Shown here one piece after another: positions 43,632 to 51,958 of a stretch of DNA of 64,000 nucleotides. Source of the stretch: Pseudomonadota bacterium (lineage in GTDB: Bacteria; Myxococcota_A; Polyangia; Polyangiales; Polyangiaceae); the NCBI GenBank assembly GCA_023431345.1, contig JAEYWK010000186.1, positions 62,001 to 126,000 of the forward strand. Reading direction: 5' to 3'. A program made the position numbers and the translations under genes. The notes beneath the pieces are model-generated. The model saw only the letters and a program-made list of their open reading frames with translations. It searched no databases and had not been told where the DNA came from. Positions within the stretch are counted from its first letter, which is position 1. Every line of letters starts with the position of its first letter.

Positions 43632-44630
43632 CTACTTGACGAACGTGAGCCAGCCCGCGCGGCTCTCGTCCTTGCCCGTAACGGCGCGCAGGTAAGCCCG
43701 CTGAAACAGCGCGCCGAGCGTATTTTTGCCGGTGACGAACTCGGCCCCGTCGAGCTCACGCACGGGCGTCACCTCCGCGGCGGTGCCGGTCATGAACACT
43801 TCGTCGGCGCGCAGCAGATCTTCGCGCGTGAAAGCACGGATTTTGATCGGCACTTGAAGCGCCTCCGCGATCGACAGCACGCAGTCGCGCGTGATCCCGG
43901 GGACGATCGACGAGCTGACGTCGTTCGTGTGCAGGACGCCGCCTTTGACGAAGAACACGTTCTGGCCAGTGGCGCTGGCGACGGTGCCTTCTTGGTTGAG
44001 CAAGATGGCGTCGTCGAAGCCGCGATCCATCGCTTCGTGGGCGGCGAGCACGCTGTTGGCGTAGTGCCCGCTGGCCTTGGCCATCGTCGGCAACATCGTG
44101 TGGTGAAATTTGCGCCAACTGGAGATGGTGACGCGGATGCCGTTCCGGAGCGCGTCCTCCCCGAGGAAGGTGCCGAGCTCGCGCACGGCGATGAACACGC
44201 GCACCGGGCACTCTTTCTTCGGTCGCAGGTCGATGGGTCCGCTGCCGAAGTAGGCGAGCGGACGCAGGTAGCCGTTCTGGATGCCGTTACGGCGCGTGAC
44301 CTCGAGCGCGCCGCGCGCGAGCTCATCGGCGCCAAACGGCAGCTTCATGCCGTAGAGGCGCGCCGACGAGATCAAGCGCTCGACGTGATCTTGCAAGCGC
44401 ACCAGGGCCGGGCCGTTCGCGGTCGGGTAGCAGCGAATGCCTTCGAAGACGGCTGTGCCGTAGTGAAGAGCGTTGGCGTAGTAGTGCACCGAGAGCGAAT
44501 CGGCCTCGCGCACCTCGCCATCCCACCACACGTAACGGGACAGCTTTTGACCGCGAGGGCGCGCCGAAATCAGCGCGTCTTCTTCCGGCACGCCGTCGAA
44601 ATTCGGCCACTCTTTGTCGAGCGAAGTCAT
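43632..44630 (-). CDS. ilvE: Branched-chain amino acid aminotransferase
   Basis: 332 aa, ATG at 44630 with GGAGA upstream. Class IV PLP enzyme: the lysine that binds PLP is Lys185 in AKASGHYANS; VWWDGEV, YGTAVFEGIRCY and EGTVASATGQNVF match the family; the MTGTAAEVTPV block is the second PLP-phosphate loop. It converts Leu, Ile and Val to their keto acids, or the reverse, in the cytoplasm. Length is normal. Divergent from the next aminotransferase across 75 bp. Confidence 0.95.
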   Translation of the reverse strand: MTSLDKEWPNFDGVPEEDALISARPRGQKLSRYVWWDGEVREADSLSVHYYANALHYGTAVFEGIRCYPTANGPALVRLQDHVERLISSARLYGMKLPFGADELARGALEVTRRNGIQNGYLRPLAYFGSGPIDLRPKKECPVRVFIAVRELGTFLGEDALRNGIRVTISSWRKFHHTMLPTMAKASGHYANSVLAAHEAMDRGFDDAILLNQEGTVASATGQNVFFVKGGVLHTNDVSSSIVPGITRDCVLSIAEALQVPIKIRAFTREDLLRADEVFMTGTAAEVTPVRELDGAEFVTGKNTLGALFQRAYLRAVTGKDESRAGWLTFVK

Positions 44631-44705
44631 GGTCGTCTCTCCGTTCGCGAGCCCAAGCTCCCGAGCCTCGTGTAGATGCTACGCGGATCCGCTACGCTCT
44701 GCACC

Positions 44706-45839
44706 GTGTTTTCTCGGCGCTCTTCTCGCGATCAATCGCCGAACGCCATCGCGCGGAGCCTAGCCGCGCGCGCACGCCCGCGCTGGGATTTGACGATCTC
44801 GAACCCGACCGCCGCCGGCATCACTTACCCCGAGGAGCTACTGCCCGCGCTCGAGCGCTCGCAGTCGGGCGCGCTCGCGTATCGACCAGCGGCATTCGGC
44901 GACATGGCGGCTCGCGAGGCGCTCAGCGTCCTCACCTCCGCCGACCCGCGCGACATCTTGCTCACCGCCAGCACCAGCGAAGCGTACAGCTTCTTGTTCA
45001 AGCTGCTGTGCGACCCGGGAGACGCGGTGCTCGTGCCGGCCCCGAGCTACCCGCTGCTCGAGCACCTCGCGGAGCTGGAGGGCATCCGCGCGCTGCCGTA
45101 TCGCCTGGCCTACGACGGCGCGTGGCACGTCGACCTCGACAGCGTGCGGCGCGCGCTCGACGTCGGCGCGCGTGCCATCGTGGTCGTATCGCCCAATAAC
45201 CCCACCGGTCAGTACCTGCTGCCCGCGGAGCGGCGCGCGCTCGAGAGCTTCGGGCTTCCCCTCATCAGCGACGAGGTTTTCGGGGCATTTCCCCTGGAAG
45301 CGCCCGCGCCCGCGCCCATGACCGAGCCCGCCACGCTGACCTTCACGCTCGATGGCTTGAGCAAGCGGGCTGGCCTCCCGCAGCTGAAGCTGGCGTGGAC
45401 GGTCGTCAGCGGTCCGCTCGAGCAGCGGCAGCGGGCGCGCGAGCGCTTGGAGCTGATCGCGGACACCTTCTTGTCGGTGGGAGCGCAGGTGCAGCGCGCC
45501 CTGCCGGAGATTTTGCCGCTCTGCCCGCTGCTCACGCAGCGCATCGCCGCGCGCTGTCGCGAGAATTGGCACACGCTCGAGCAGCTCGTCGCCGCGTCGG
45601 CGCTCACTCGGCTGCGCGCCGACGCGGGCTGGAGCGCGGTGCTGCGCTTACCTCGCCTGGCGAGCGAGGAGACGATCGTGCTCGACTTGCTCGAGCGTCA
45701 CGACGTGCTCGTGCAGCCAGGATGGTTCTACGACTTCGAGAGCGAGCCGTATCTCGTCGTCAGCCTGCTCAGCGAGCCGTCGACGTTCCAGGAAGGATGC
45801 CGACGGCTCGTGGCCTACGCGACGGAGCTCACTCGCTAG
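44706..45839 (+). CDS. Class I/II aminotransferase
   Basis: 377 aa. I choose the GTG at 44706 (FSRRSS... start as in myxobacterial homologues); an ATG ten codons earlier is also in frame. Fold type I PLP enzyme: SNPTAAGITYPEE, LTASTSEAYSFLFKLL, PSYPLLEH, VVSPNNPTGQY, the Asp of ISDEVFGAFPL, and Lys in LDGLSKRAGLPQLKLAW. The order fits the aspartate/alanine aminotransferase group; substrate not determined. It converges with the MYXO-CTERM gene, and a strong hairpin follows. Confidence 0.9.
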   Translation: MFSRRSSRDQSPNAIARSLAARARPRWDLTISNPTAAGITYPEELLPALERSQSGALAYRPAAFGDMAAREALSVLTSADPRDILLTASTSEAYSFLFKLLCDPGDAVLVPAPSYPLLEHLAELEGIRALPYRLAYDGAWHVDLDSVRRALDVGARAIVVVSPNNPTGQYLLPAERRALESFGLPLISDEVFGAFPLEAPAPAPMTEPATLTFTLDGLSKRAGLPQLKLAWTVVSGPLEQRQRARERLELIADTFLSVGAQVQRALPEILPLCPLLTQRIAARCRENWHTLEQLVAASALTRLRADAGWSAVLRLPRLASEETIVLDLLERHDVLVQPGWFYDFESEPYLVVSLLSEPSTFQEGCRRLVAYATELTR

Positions 45840-45842
45840 GCA

Positions 45843-45879
45843 GGAGCGCGCGCGGCTCGACGTGGCCGCGCGGCGCTCC
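45843..45879. terminator. Strong hairpin between convergent genes
   Basis: GGAGCGC-GCGCGGC (45843-45856) pairs with GCCGCGC-GCGCTCC (45865-45879) with one bulged G at 45872 and an 8-nt loop. It lies between stops at 45839 and 45896, so it could end transcription from both sides. There is no clear T-tract, which is common for this GC content. Confidence 0.5.
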
Positions 45880-45895
45880 TCGTCAGAGGCGGATA

Positions 45896-46699
45896 CTAGG
45901 CGCGCCGCCGGCGCGCGAGCAGCAAGCCTAGCCCCACGAGACCGAGCGCAGCGGCCGCGCTGGACTCGGGAGCCCCCGCGACCTTGCAGCCGCAGCCACC
46001 AGGCTTGCCCTCGACGGGCGGCGGAGCGTTGTCGTCATCCGACGGCTCACTCGTCTGCTCGTCATCAGGGGCAGCGTCGGAGGTTGCCGCGGCTTCCTCG
46101 GCGGGAGCTTCCTTCTTCTCCTCGGCCGGCTTGTCGCCGTCTTCTTTCTTCTCGTCCTTCTTCTTGTCTTTCTTCGACGCGAAGACCATCGCGCGGCGAT
46201 CGACTGTCTCGTTTTCCCCTTGAAACTTCAGGGTTTGGGCGGTGCCGACGAGCTGGCCGTTGCGGGTGTCGCGGATGCTCACCTTGTACTCGCCGGCTTC
46301 GTAGCCGTGAGCGCGCGTGACCTTGAACGAGAAGCGGGTGCGCGACTCGATCTTGCCTGAGCCGCTGTCCATGAAACCCACGTCGACGCTCTCGATCAGC
46401 GACTGGCGATCGGTGAGGGGCACGGTGTGCTCGACCAGCTTGTCGCCATCGGTCATGTCACGGGCGTAGTAGGCGGTCGGCTGGAACTCGAACTTCATCG
46501 GCACGTGCGGCACGTCCGGCGCGCGCGGCATGTAGATCGACACTTCCAAGCGCCACGACTTGTCCTCCCGCTCTTTGACGGTGGTGCTCTTCCACTGGAC
46601 ACGGCCCGCGGCGAGGGCCGAGCCGCTGAAGGACAGCACGATTGCCAGCTGGCAAAAGACGAGGAACAGGCGACGCGCCGCGAATGATGCACGATTCAA
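45896..46699 (-). CDS. MYXO-CTERM exported protein
   Basis: 267 aa. I take the TTG at 46699 because a GGAGG site (46708-46712) sits 8 nt upstream and the protein then begins with a signal peptide (FLVFCQLAIVLSFSGSALA). The middle (about 30-165) is beta-rich (WRLEVSIYMPR, FEFQPTAYYARDM, YKVSIRDTRNGQLVGTAQTL). A very charged Lys/Glu/Asp linker follows (about 180-230). The end is a MYXO-CTERM-type tail: GGCGCKVAGAP, a hydrophobic helix and an RRRRA cluster, a proposed sorting signal in Myxococcota. Function of the body unknown. The first 74 codons of the longest open frame are not used. Confidence 0.85.
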   Translation of the reverse strand: MNRASFAARRLFLVFCQLAIVLSFSGSALAAGRVQWKSTTVKEREDKSWRLEVSIYMPRAPDVPHVPMKFEFQPTAYYARDMTDGDKLVEHTVPLTDRQSLIESVDVGFMDSGSGKIESRTRFSFKVTRAHGYEAGEYKVSIRDTRNGQLVGTAQTLKFQGENETVDRRAMVFASKKDKKKDEKKEDGDKPAEEKKEAPAEEAAATSDAAPDDEQTSEPSDDDNAPPPVEGKPGGCGCKVAGAPESSAAAALGLVGLGLLLARRRRA

Positions 46700-46778
46700 G
46701 GTCGAGACCTCCGTTCGAGGCGCACGAACGTAGTGCCGTGAGAGCGAAATAGCTACGGCGTTGCGCGCGAGCGCTGGC

Positions 46779-47006
46779 TCACGGAGCGTCGTGCAGTGGC
46801 GAGCTCTCGTCGTCGAGCCACGGAGGCGCTGGAATCGTATCGTGGGGCTCGAAGTCACCCGCCTCGAGCTCAGGCACGGTGGCCATCGTCTCGAGCGCGT
46901 TCGGGAGGCGCCGCTCGACACGTCGTGAGAGCTCCGACGGGGGCGGGGGCTCGGTCTTACCCTCCGCAGTGGTGTCGCTGGCGAGGGTGCGGCTTGGAGT
47001 TGCCAT
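46779..47006 (-). CDS. Small hypothetical protein
   Basis: 75 aa from the ATG at 47006 with AAGGA (47013-47017) 6 nt upstream, a good ribosome site. Charged and Pro-rich (EPPPPSELSRRVERRLPNAL; DFEPHDTIPAPPWLDDE), with no TM or signal. A family is not recognised. It is followed after 79 bp by the MYXO-CTERM gene on the same strand. Its upstream 189-bp gap is AT-richer than the rest and probably holds its promoter. Confidence 0.6.
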   Translation of the reverse strand: MATPSRTLASDTTAEGKTEPPPPSELSRRVERRLPNALETMATVPELEAGDFEPHDTIPAPPWLDDESSPLHDAP

Positions 47007-47195
47007 AACCAATCCTTTGGACGTTTGAACTAGAAAACGGGTTTCCCTAGCTCCCGCACCGTTATGGCAAAACGCCGGGCCGGCCGCCAGCAAATTGTCG
47101 TGCCTTTCCATACATCTGATTACCTGTGGCGAAAAAGCTCACGGATCGCGAGCGGTTAGCCGCGGGCTTTGATGTGCAGCGGAGGGCAGGTCCTC

Positions 47196-47834
47196 TCATT
47201 CGGGGCGACGTCCGCACAGGACGACGAGACCCGGCGCGACGTCACGATTGCTCAACGTCGCGCCCAGAAGCTGGACGGGTTCGTGAGCGAGCAGCGGTCT
47301 CTCGGCTTCGAGCTGGTGCGAGAGCGGCAAGGCGAGCGCGCTGTCGAACCCAATGTCGGAGAGCGAGACGGACTTACCCGCGTCGAGGCCAACGAGCGAG
47401 ATGGTCGCCTCGCTCGTCTCGAGCTCGGCTTCGACGAAGCCAAACGCGGTCGTGCGGCGTTGGGGCTCGGCGGGGCGAGTGCGCGAGATGCGTACGCCCC
47501 CCGACTGGGCTTGGCCCGCGAGCGCCTGCGGCTTGGCGATGCGCAGGCCCACACGGCTGACGGCGGCGTAGCTCGCGAATAGCCAGCCGGCGCACTCCTC
47601 TGCCGCCATCTCCAGCAGCGAGTAGCGTCGAAACTGCAGGAGCGCGATCAGCTCCGTCGACGCACGCGAGTAGTCGACGGTGTGCGCGATGCGCCCACTC
47701 TTGCCCGCCCGCTCCAGATCGACTCCCAACTCGACGTCGAGCGTGACGCGCTGGAGAGCGCGCCGCTCACGCGCTCGAATGCCGATGATGCAGCGGCAAG
47801 ACAGACCGCGGATTTCGATGCTGTCAGTGGACAA
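47196..47834 (-). CDS. folB: Dihydroneopterin aldolase with extra C-terminal domain
   Basis: 212 aa, TTG start at 47834. Residues 1-120 match FolB: IEIRGLSCRCIIGIRARER (catalytic Glu23), VDY (Tyr55) and LRIAKPQALAGQAQSGGV (Lys101). It cleaves dihydroneopterin in folate synthesis. The enzyme is normally about 120 aa; here about 90 more residues follow (LETSEATISLVGLDAGKSV, EPVQLLGATLSNRDVAPGLVV), mostly beta strands, not recognised. No folate gene is adjacent. Divergent from the Gly/Tyr-rich lipoprotein over 86 bp. Confidence 0.82.
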   Translation of the reverse strand: MSTDSIEIRGLSCRCIIGIRARERRALQRVTLDVELGVDLERAGKSGRIAHTVDYSRASTELIALLQFRRYSLLEMAAEECAGWLFASYAAVSRVGLRIAKPQALAGQAQSGGVRISRTRPAEPQRRTTAFGFVEAELETSEATISLVGLDAGKSVSLSDIGFDSALALPLSHQLEAERPLLAHEPVQLLGATLSNRDVAPGLVVLCGRRPE

Positions 47835-47920
47835 GGCTGGGCCTACCCTGCCACAAAAGACGCAAAATGACTCGAGACGCAGCGGCGTCGCGGCGACGAA
47901 TCAGCTAGGCTGAAGGTCCG

Positions 47921-48592
47921 ATGAACGGTTGGGGTCGCTTTTTGGTGTTGTGCTTCGCAAGTCTCGCAGCAGGGGCGTTCGTTGGGTGCGGCGGTCGTAC
48001 CGGAGACGCGGTGTGGGACGACGCTGATGCGGACGGCTCCGGGGCTGACGGCTCGGGAGCCCAGCCGTTCGGAGGTAGCGGCTCGGTCGCAGGCAAGCCT
48101 GCTCGCGGGGGCTCGAAGTCGATGGGTGGCTCGGGGCCGATCGGCGCCACGGGTCCGGGTGGCGATGGTCCGGGCGGCTATTCCGCCGGTGGCTCCTACG
48201 GCACCGGCGGCGCTTACATCTTGGGCGGCTATGGCGGAGCCGGCGGGTACTACGGCGGAGCCGGCGGGTACTACGGTGGAGCCGGCGGGTACTACGGTGG
48301 AGCCGGCGGCTACGTGTCTGGCGGTGCGGGCGCGGGCGGCACGCCGAGCGACTGCGGCACGTGCGTCGCGCTCACGTGCGGCAGTCAGCTGCTGCAATGC
48401 GCACAAAGCCCGGGCTGCGCGAAGATCTTCGGCTGCGTGCAGGCCACGGGCTGCACCGGCATCGACTGCTACAGCTCGAACACGTGCCGTCAGATCATCG
48501 ACGACACGGGCGGCCTGGGTAGCTACTCGATGACCCAGCTGCTGTCTGCGCTCACCTGCGTGCTGCAATCGGGCTGCGGCTGCCGCTTGTAG
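47921..48592 (+). CDS. Gly/Tyr-rich lipoprotein, Cys-rich C-terminus
   Basis: 223 aa. Lipobox FVGC (Cys23); an acidic/Ser/Gly linker; a Gly-rich centre with GGAGGYY heptads (about 105-132); and a C-terminal about 80-residue domain with eleven or so Cys (DCGTCVALTCGS, CAQSPGCAKIFGC, SGCGC) likely cross-linked by disulphides. The CxxC and GC pairs recall myxobacterial Cys-rich surface lipoproteins. No catalytic motif. It stands as a single gene, convergent with the next one (15-bp gap). Confidence 0.8.
   Translation: MNGWGRFLVLCFASLAAGAFVGCGGRTGDAVWDDADADGSGADGSGAQPFGGSGSVAGKPARGGSKSMGGSGPIGATGPGGDGPGGYSAGGSYGTGGAYILGGYGGAGGYYGGAGGYYGGAGGYYGGAGGYVSGGAGAGGTPSDCGTCVALTCGSQLLQCAQSPGCAKIFGCVQATGCTGIDCYSSNTCRQIIDDTGGLGSYSMTQLLSALTCVLQSGCGCRL
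48233..48313. repeat. 21-bp tandem repeat, about 3.8 copies
   Basis: Units at 48233-48253, 48254-48274, 48275-48295 and a partial one from 48296 differ by only one or two bases. They encode GGAGGYY in the lipoprotein centre. Such near-identical copies are prone to length change by slippage, so the copy number probably varies between strains. Confidence 0.9.
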
Positions 48593-48607
48593 CGGACGCG
48601 CGAACGC

Positions 48608-49042
48608 TCAGTGTACGACGCTCGGCCGCGGCTCGACGCGGGCCACGACCAGCGGCCACGCCAGCGCTTCGCGCGTGAAGCCCTCCATACCGGGCTGCTT
48701 GATGTCCACGCACACCTGGTAGCTCCCAGGCACGGCCGGCGCGGGCAAGCCCAGCGAACGCGTGCGATAGCGCGGCGTGCTCGACTTGTGCGAGGTCGCG
48801 TCGGTCAGGAGCTCGAGACCGGTGGGGGCGACGAGCGCGAAGCGCATCTCGAAAGGCTGCGAGATCTCACCCGGACCCAGCAAGAAGTAGGCATGCACTT
48901 CGAGAGGCAAGAACGCGCCCGGCGGCGGATCCACGTTGGGCTGCAGGTTCACCTGCTCCACGACGTTGAACAAGGTCACGTTGTTCGAGTGCTGGTCCAG
49001 ACTGGAGCCGCCGCACAACGTGAGGAAGTAGCACTTCGGCAT
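48608..49042 (-). CDS. Conserved hypothetical beta-sandwich protein
   Basis: 144 aa. Begins MPKCYFLTLCGGSSLDQHSNN and runs as alternating strands (LFNVVEQVNLQP, EVHAYFLLGPGE, FEMRFALVAPTG, GSYQVCVDIKQPG). No signal or TM. The pattern resembles small DUF6941-like cytoplasmic proteins of unknown function, though I cannot confirm the family. It lies 10 bp downstream of the cytochrome-b-like gene's stop on the same strand, so they may be co-transcribed. Confidence 0.65.
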   Translation of the reverse strand: MPKCYFLTLCGGSSLDQHSNNVTLFNVVEQVNLQPNVDPPPGAFLPLEVHAYFLLGPGEISQPFEMRFALVAPTGLELLTDATSHKSSTPRYRTRSLGLPAPAVPGSYQVCVDIKQPGMEGFTREALAWPLVVARVEPRPSVVH

Positions 49043-49052
49043 CGAGCGGCTC

Positions 49053-49736
49053 TTAGCGCAGGAGCACGCCGCTGGCGACGCGAATGACGGCCACGGCGCC
49101 GAGCGCGAAGGTGAGCAGCGAAAGCGCCGCGCAAAGCCGCGCGGAGCGACGACGGCGCGTCGCGCTGTCGAGCCAGCCTTCGCCGAGCAAGCCTCGATGC
49201 ACCGCCAGCCCGGCGTGCGCCGTCGTGGCGAGTAAGCCCAGCACGTAGAGCGCGGCGGCGGCCGGCACGCCCGCAGCCGTGCTCGAGAGCTGGGCGATCA
49301 AACGAAAGCCCGTGTCCTCGGCGGCGGCCCGACCTCGCAGCACCGGCAGCGGCAGCTCGCCGGCGTGGTACAGCACGAAAGCGAGCGCCCCGAGCGCGCA
49401 CGCACGCGACAGCGCGCGGGCGAGCGCCGAGACGTCGGCGGGCAGGGGGCGCAGCTTGCGGCCGCTCGCCACGAGCCAAGCTCCCAGCGCACCATGCAGC
49501 GTCAGCGGCAGCCACACCAGGACGACGCTCGAAATCAGCGAGAACGCGCCGCGCGTCGGGCGCAGCACTTGGCTCACGTCGCCCGCGAAAGCCAGCGTGA
49601 GCTCTCGCGTCACATGCAAGCACAAGAACACGGGCAGCGGCACCAGCCCCGACCAGACCAGCCAGCGCTCGACGGCGGTGCGCCTCTGTGCCACTTGTTC
49701 TGCTTTCGAGGGCGCGCTGCTCTCGGTCCCCTGCAT
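49053..49736 (-). CDS. Cytochrome-b-like membrane protein (SdhC-type), orphan
   Basis: 227 aa from the ATG at 49736 (an ATG at 49754 is an alternative). Five TM segments with His in place for haem: CLHVTRELTL, LTLHGALGAWL, LYHAGEL, TTAHAGLAVHRG. The first block, ERWLVWSGLVPLPVFLCLH, recalls the Sdh cytochrome b subunit of Deltaproteobacteria, but no sdhA or sdhB is nearby. It may be a diverged paralogue with another partner. Its ATG and the ATG of the divergent gene share the palindrome CATG at 49734-49737. Confidence 0.62.
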   Translation of the reverse strand: MQGTESSAPSKAEQVAQRRTAVERWLVWSGLVPLPVFLCLHVTRELTLAFAGDVSQVLRPTRGAFSLISSVVLVWLPLTLHGALGAWLVASGRKLRPLPADVSALARALSRACALGALAFVLYHAGELPLPVLRGRAAAEDTGFRLIAQLSSTAAGVPAAAALYVLGLLATTAHAGLAVHRGLLGEGWLDSATRRRRSARLCAALSLLTFALGAVAVIRVASGVLLR

Positions 49737-51483
49737 GCTTCGCGTTTCCGTCATTGGCTTTGGCGTCGTCTGCCTCGGGCTGGTCGCTCCGAGCTGCGCG
49801 GGGCCGGAGTCAGGGAAGCCGAGCCCGAGCCTAAGCCAGACCCGGGCCGCGCAAGCTGCATTTCGCAACATCGTGCAGCGCTGGTTCGACGAAGACGAGC
49901 CACAGCGCCCGCTCCTGCGCCCCGCGCTCGAGCGCTTCGTGGCGCGCTACCCCACGGAGCCACGCAGCGCGGACGTGCGCGTGCTGCTGGCGTGGATCGC
50001 CATCGCTACCGGCCGGCACGCCGAGGCGCGCGGCTTGCTCGCGGAGGCGCGTGCCTCCGGGGCCCCGAGCGTGCGCGACTTCGCGGAGGTGGCCGAGGCG
50101 CGGCTCCTGCTCGCCGAGCAAAAGCCAGAGGCCGCGCTCGAGAAGCTCTCTCGGCTCGAGGGCAAGCTGGTCGATCAGTCCGAGCGCTTGATTTGCACCG
50201 AGCTGCGCTTGCAAGCCGCGCTGGCTTGTCGTCGCTTCGACGAAGCGCTGGACGCGCTCACGAGCTACCTCGCGGCGGCTCCCGTCGACTTGGGTGACCG
50301 GGCTCGCACGCGCGCCGAGGCGGCGCTCGCGGGTCTGCCGGAGCCGGCGCTCGAGTCGAGCTTGACCGCGCTCGATGCGAAGGCGCGTCGCGGCTCGCTC
50401 TCCGCGCCCGATGTTTGGCTGCGGCGCGTGGTGCGGGAGCGCTTGATCCGCCTCGCGGTGCAGAAGAAAGATCCGAAGCTCGCGCGCCGCTTGCTCGATT
50501 CTCACCCTGGGCTCGCCGGCAAGAACGAGCTTTCGAGCGAGCTGTTGCAGCTGGCGGCGAGCGCCGCGACCACCGCCGACGCGCAAGGCGCCTTCATCGG
50601 CTTCGTGCTCGAGACGGGTGACCCCGACGTCGAGCGCCGCTCGGCGAGCGTAGCGCGCGGGCTGTCCGAAGCGCTGTCGGCGTCGCTGCCGGGAGCCGAG
50701 AGCTTGCCGATCGTGGTCAAGGCGTCCGACGCTCACCGCGTCGGCGACGCGCTCACGGAGCTGGCGAGCGCGGGCGCCTTGTCGCTCATCGCGGGGGTCT
50801 CCGACGCCTCGGCCGAACAGGCAGCGACGTGGGCCGTATCGGGCCGCGCGCCCGTGCTGCTCGTGCGCGACACTCCCGACCTCGTGATCTCCGAGCTGTC
50901 GTTCGTGCTCGGCACGAGCGACATCGATCAGCTCGACGCCATCAAGAAAGAGCTCGCGCGCCGCGGCGTCTCGCGCTGGGCTCGGGTCGGCAGCGGCGGC
51001 TTCGACTGCCGAGCCACGCCCGAGAAGGCTGGTCAAGCGCGCTTCCCCGTCAAAGACTGGAAATCCGAGAACCTGGAAGCGGTCGCGGTGCTCGGTCCGC
51101 GAGCTTGCGCGCTGGAGCTGTTCGCGGAGGTACGTGAAGAGCACGCCTCGCCGCTGCTCGCGATCGGGCTCGAAGGCGCGGAGGTGCTCGGTCTCGTCAG
51201 CGGCCGGCGCTTCGCGCTCGGCGCCGGCGCTTTTCCGAGGCTACGCGGGGGGCACGACATGCCGGCCGACTTCTACGAAGCGCTCGGCCGCGACGGCGGA
51301 ACCCTGCTGCGCACCGCGTGGTCCAACATGGGCGGGCTGAGCGCTGCCCCCGACGCCGCGCAGCGCGCGAAGCTGCCGAGCGTGCTCTCCAACGTGACGG
51401 TGGAGCTGGGCACCACCGACAGCACTGGCTTCGGGGGCAAGCGCCGGCTATCGCGCCGGTTGATCATCCGTGAGGCGCCATGA
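49735..51483 (+). CDS. TPR lipoprotein with LpoA/binding-protein-like C-terminus
   Basis: 582 aa from the ATG at 49735. Lipobox VAPSC (Cys21), a TPR-like helical region (about 40-290; RHAEARGLLAEARASGA, FDEALDALTSYL), then an alpha/beta C-terminal half (about 310-582; ESLPIVVKASDAHRVGDAL, GALSLIAGVSDASAEQAATW, APVLLVRDTPDLV). TPR plus type I periplasmic-binding fold is the architecture of LpoA/PBP-activator lipoproteins, so a role in cell-wall synthesis is possible; this is inference. Ends in an ATGA overlap with tsaE. The upstream part of the open frame is antisense to the cytochrome-like gene and is not used. Confidence 0.78.
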   Translation: MLRVSVIGFGVVCLGLVAPSCAGPESGKPSPSLSQTRAAQAAFRNIVQRWFDEDEPQRPLLRPALERFVARYPTEPRSADVRVLLAWIAIATGRHAEARGLLAEARASGAPSVRDFAEVAEARLLLAEQKPEAALEKLSRLEGKLVDQSERLICTELRLQAALACRRFDEALDALTSYLAAAPVDLGDRARTRAEAALAGLPEPALESSLTALDAKARRGSLSAPDVWLRRVVRERLIRLAVQKKDPKLARRLLDSHPGLAGKNELSSELLQLAASAATTADAQGAFIGFVLETGDPDVERRSASVARGLSEALSASLPGAESLPIVVKASDAHRVGDALTELASAGALSLIAGVSDASAEQAATWAVSGRAPVLLVRDTPDLVISELSFVLGTSDIDQLDAIKKELARRGVSRWARVGSGGFDCRATPEKAGQARFPVKDWKSENLEAVAVLGPRACALELFAEVREEHASPLLAIGLEGAEVLGLVSGRRFALGAGAFPRLRGGHDMPADFYEALGRDGGTLLRTAWSNMGGLSAAPDAAQRAKLPSVLSNVTVELGTTDSTGFGGKRRLSRRLIIREAP

Positions 51484-51953
51484 CCGAGCTCGAGCGACTT
51501 CTCCCTGACAAGGCGTCGACCAGTCGCCTGGCCGCTGACCTCGCGCCGCTCTTGCGCGGCGGCGAGCTGCTCTTGCTCGATGGTCCGCTCGGCGCCGGTA
51601 AAACGTTCTTCGCGCGGGCGCTGGCGCGCGCCTTGGGGCTCGCCGACGGCGAGCGGGTCACGAGCCCGACCTTCACGCTCGTGCACCAGTACCAAACCGA
51701 GCCCAAGCTGGTTCACGCGGATCTCTACCGACTCGGCGACGACGAGCGGGGCGTCTTCGAGCTGGGCCTGTTGCCCGAGCGCGACGACGGCTGCTTGCTG
51801 GTCGTCGAGTGGGGGCTGCCCTTCCAGCGGCTGCTGGGCGGCGACGCGCTCGTGATCACGCTGTCTCGCGAGCCGCGCAAAGCCGTGATTTCGGCGACGG
51901 GCACGCGATCCCGCGAGCTGCTCGAGGCCGTGTCCCAAGTCGGGGTAAGGTAG
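51480..51953 (+). CDS. tsaE: tRNA t6A biosynthesis ATPase TsaE
   Basis: 157 aa. Walker A GPLGAGKT (35-42), then TSPTFTLVHQY, HADLYRL and VEWG, the four marks of TsaE, which drives the TsaBD complex making N6-threonylcarbamoyladenosine in tRNA. Length is normal. ATGA overlap with the upstream TPR lipoprotein; mlaE begins 5 nt after the stop. tsaB and tsaD are not in the window. Confidence 0.95.
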   Translation: MTELERLLPDKASTSRLAADLAPLLRGGELLLLDGPLGAGKTFFARALARALGLADGERVTSPTFTLVHQYQTEPKLVHADLYRLGDDERGVFELGLLPERDDGCLLVVEWGLPFQRLLGGDALVITLSREPRKAVISATGTRSRELLEAVSQVGVR

Positions 51954-51958
51954 CGCCC

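Noticed and set aside
47089..47106. Sigma-54-like GGCACG...TTGC site upstream of the small gene at 47006 (minus strand)
   Set aside because: The spacing between GG and GC is 11 nt, not the required 10, and no enhancer-binding regulator is nearby.
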